DNA of 7,461 bases, from assembly GCA_947175375.1 (NCBI GenBank), contig CAMWMT010000124.1, positions 1 to 7,461 on the forward strand, given 5' to 3'. Within the stretch, counting starts at the first letter, position 1, and each line of letters begins with the position of its first letter. Below the pieces are notes generated by a model. The model was not told the origin of the DNA and ran no database searches. It saw only the letters and a list, made by a program, of their open reading frames with translations. The translations under genes were made by a program, and so were the position numbers. Origin of the DNA: an uncultured Clostridiaceae bacterium (lineage in GTDB: Bacteria > Bacillota > Clostridia > Lachnospirales > Lachnospiraceae). This document shows, piece by piece, positions 6,057 through 7,461 of this stretch.

Positions 6057-7461
6057 CTACAGTTTTTTTATAAACAACGCCCGGATCGCATTCAGGACTG
6101 CCAAGATCATGACGCCCACATCCGCAAATACAGCCAGCCACATATTGGCGATTCCCAGTGCCCCCAGCAGTAGGCAGATCATCTTAATACCAATGGCAAA
6201 CCAGATATTCTCATAGACAATCCGCAGACATTTGCGTGAGATCCGGATCGCCTTGGCGATCTTCAAAGGATCGTCGTCCATCAGAACCACATCTGCCGCC
6301 TCAATGGCTGCATCCGACCCCATAGCTCCCATGGCAATACCGATATCCGCTCGGGACAACACCGGCGCATCATTGATGCCATCTCCAACAAATGCCAGCT
6401 TTTCTCTGTTACCTTTCTTTTCCAGCAGCTCCTCCACCTTCTGTACTTTTCCTTCCGGAAGAAGCTCACTGTATACATCGTCAATTCCCAGCTCTGCCGC
6501 AACCTGCCTTGCAACTGCATCTGTATCACCGGTCAGCATGACTGTTCGGTTTACTCCTGCAGATTTTAAAGCAGCAACCGCCTCCTTGGCATGAGGCTTG
6601 ATCCGGTCAGAGATCACGATATGGCCCGCATAAGCTCCGTCGATGACCATATGGACGATCGTTCCCGTGTGATGACACTCTCTGTACTCCACCTGCAGGC
6701 GCTTCATCAGCTTTCCGTTGCCTGCTGCCACCATATGGCCGTCTACTCTGGCCGTGACTCCATTGCCGCTGATCTCCTGGATATCCGTCACCCTGGTCCG
6801 GTCTATAGCCTTCCCATAAGCCTGCTGCAGACTTTTACTAATTGGATGGGACGATGCACTTTCTGCAAGCGCCGCATACTCCAAAAGCTGCTCTTGTTCC
6901 ATCTGATTATGATGAACCGCATTGACCTCAAAGACACCCTGCGTCAACGTACCAGTTTTGTCAAATACCACGCATCCGGTCTGGGACATGGTCTCCAGAT
7001 AATTGGACCCCTTGACCAGAACTCCTGCATTGCTCGCTCCCCCGATCCCGGCGAAAAAGCTGAGCGGTATACTGACCACCAGCGCACAGGGACAGCTGAT
7101 AACCAGGAAGGTCAGTGCACGATAGATCCAGTCTCCAAAGTCCGCCGGAAGCCCTAGCAGGAACATCCGCACAAGAGGCGGCAGAAACGCAAGCGCAAGG
7201 GCGCTATAACAGACCAGTGGCGTGTAGACCTTCGCAAATTTCGAGATAAAATCCTCCGACTTTGACTTTCTGGAGCTGGCATTTTCCACCAGATCCAGAA
7301 TCCGGGATACCGTTGATTCCCCGAATTCTTTCGTTGTCCGGATCTTCAAGACTCCTGTCATATTGATGCATCCGCTGATGCCTTCTTCCCCGGTACTGAT
7401 ATTCCGCGGCACGCTCTCCCCAGGCAACGCGCTGGTATTCAGGCTGGCACTGCCCGCCACG
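6057..7461 (-). CDS. heavy-metal P1B-type ATPase (Zn/Cd/Pb exporter type), C-terminal part
   Basis: The gene enters from the right edge; 467 codons to the stop are present. The N-terminal metal-binding domain and first membrane helices are missing from the window. Numbering from the in-frame GTG at 7458-7460, which is internal and not a start, the actuator loop is SALPGES (10-16). The transmembrane metal motif is CPC at 123-125, and the phosphorylated Asp is D167 in DKTGTLT. SSHP (203-206) is the P1B nucleotide-domain HP motif, followed by MLTGD (308-312) and GDGINDAP (359-366). The last membrane helices contain K426 (FAIGIK) and D447 (FADVG), the Lys/Asp pair typical of the Zn/Cd/Pb subgroup (ZntA/CadA). 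It would export divalent soft metals from the cytosol at ATP cost. One oddity is Pro in place of the Thr of the usual TGES loop. The terminator follows immediately, so it is the last gene of its transcript. Confidence 0.93.
   Translation of the reverse strand, partial: VAGSASLNTSALPGESVPRNISTGEEGISGCINMTGVLKIRTTKEFGESTVSRILDLVENASSRKSKSEDFISKFAKVYTPLVCYSALALAFLPPLVRMFLLGLPADFGDWIYRALTFLVISCPCALVVSIPLSFFAGIGGASNAGVLVKGSNYLETMSQTGCVVFDKTGTLTQGVFEVNAVHHNQMEQEQLLEYAALAESASSHPISKSLQQAYGKAIDRTRVTDIQEISGNGVTARVDGHMVAAGNGKLMKRLQVEYRECHHTGTIVHMVIDGAYAGHIVISDRIKPHAKEAVAALKSAGVNRTVMLTGDTDAVARQVAAELGIDDVYSELLPEGKVQKVEELLEKKGNREKLAFVGDGINDAPVLSRADIGIAMGAMGSDAAIEAADVVLMDDDPLKIAKAIRISRKCLRIVYENIWFAIGIKMICLLLGALGIANMWLAVFADVGVMILAVLNAIRALFIKKL

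Noticed and set aside
7458..7460. GTG as the start codon of the metal ATPase.
   Set aside because: Upstream actuator-domain sequence is required by homology and the frame is still open at the window edge. This GTG is an internal Val codon, and the true start lies outside the window.

Overview
The window looks like a chromosomal segment from a Gram-positive, low-to-moderate GC Clostridia-type bacterium, plausibly a gut Lachnospiraceae. This is an inference from the strong purine-rich ribosome binding sites (AGGAGG, AAGGAG), extended -10 promoters, a TTG start, and protein types common in that group (an AAA-ATPase-like/PD-(D/E)XK protein and a CadA-type metal ATPase). No rRNA, tRNA, CRISPR array or transposase gene was seen.

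Layout. Positions 1-66 (-) hold the first 22 codons of a probable VOC (glyoxalase-fold) protein. Positions 160-1833 (-) encode a complete 557-aa AAA-ATPase-like protein with a C-terminal PD-(D/E)XK nuclease-like domain. It is divergent from an IclR-family regulator at 2003-2761 (+). The gap between them contains a 67-bp palindromic stretch that can be read as two mirror-image core promoters. After a 199-bp gap come a PfkB-family sugar kinase (2961-4058, probable kdgK) and a KDPG/KHG aldolase (4112-4750, probable eda). That gap carries a good promoter followed by two tandem TTCG-N6-CGAA operator-like sites. A foldback element lies at 4773-4848, between the convergent ends of eda and a 321-aa protein of unknown function (4864-5829, -). 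Positions 6057-7461 (-) hold the C-terminal 467 residues of a Zn/Cd/Pb-type P1B ATPase, followed by a strong intrinsic terminator.

How the genes work together. The coherent unit is iclR-kdgK-eda. KdgK would phosphorylate 2-keto-3-deoxygluconate to KDPG, and Eda would cleave KDPG to pyruvate and glyceraldehyde 3-phosphate; this is the lower part of hexuronate (pectin, glucuronate, galacturonate) catabolism. The IclR protein is the natural candidate to bind the paired operators just downstream of the kdgK promoter and repress until an inducer, probably a keto-deoxy sugar acid, is present. The flanking genes have no evident functional link to this unit.

No clearly new biological system is evident. 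The most interesting signals are regulatory: the mirror-image divergent promoters and the nested operator array. Next come the small foldback element and a substitution in the conserved TGES loop of the metal ATPase.
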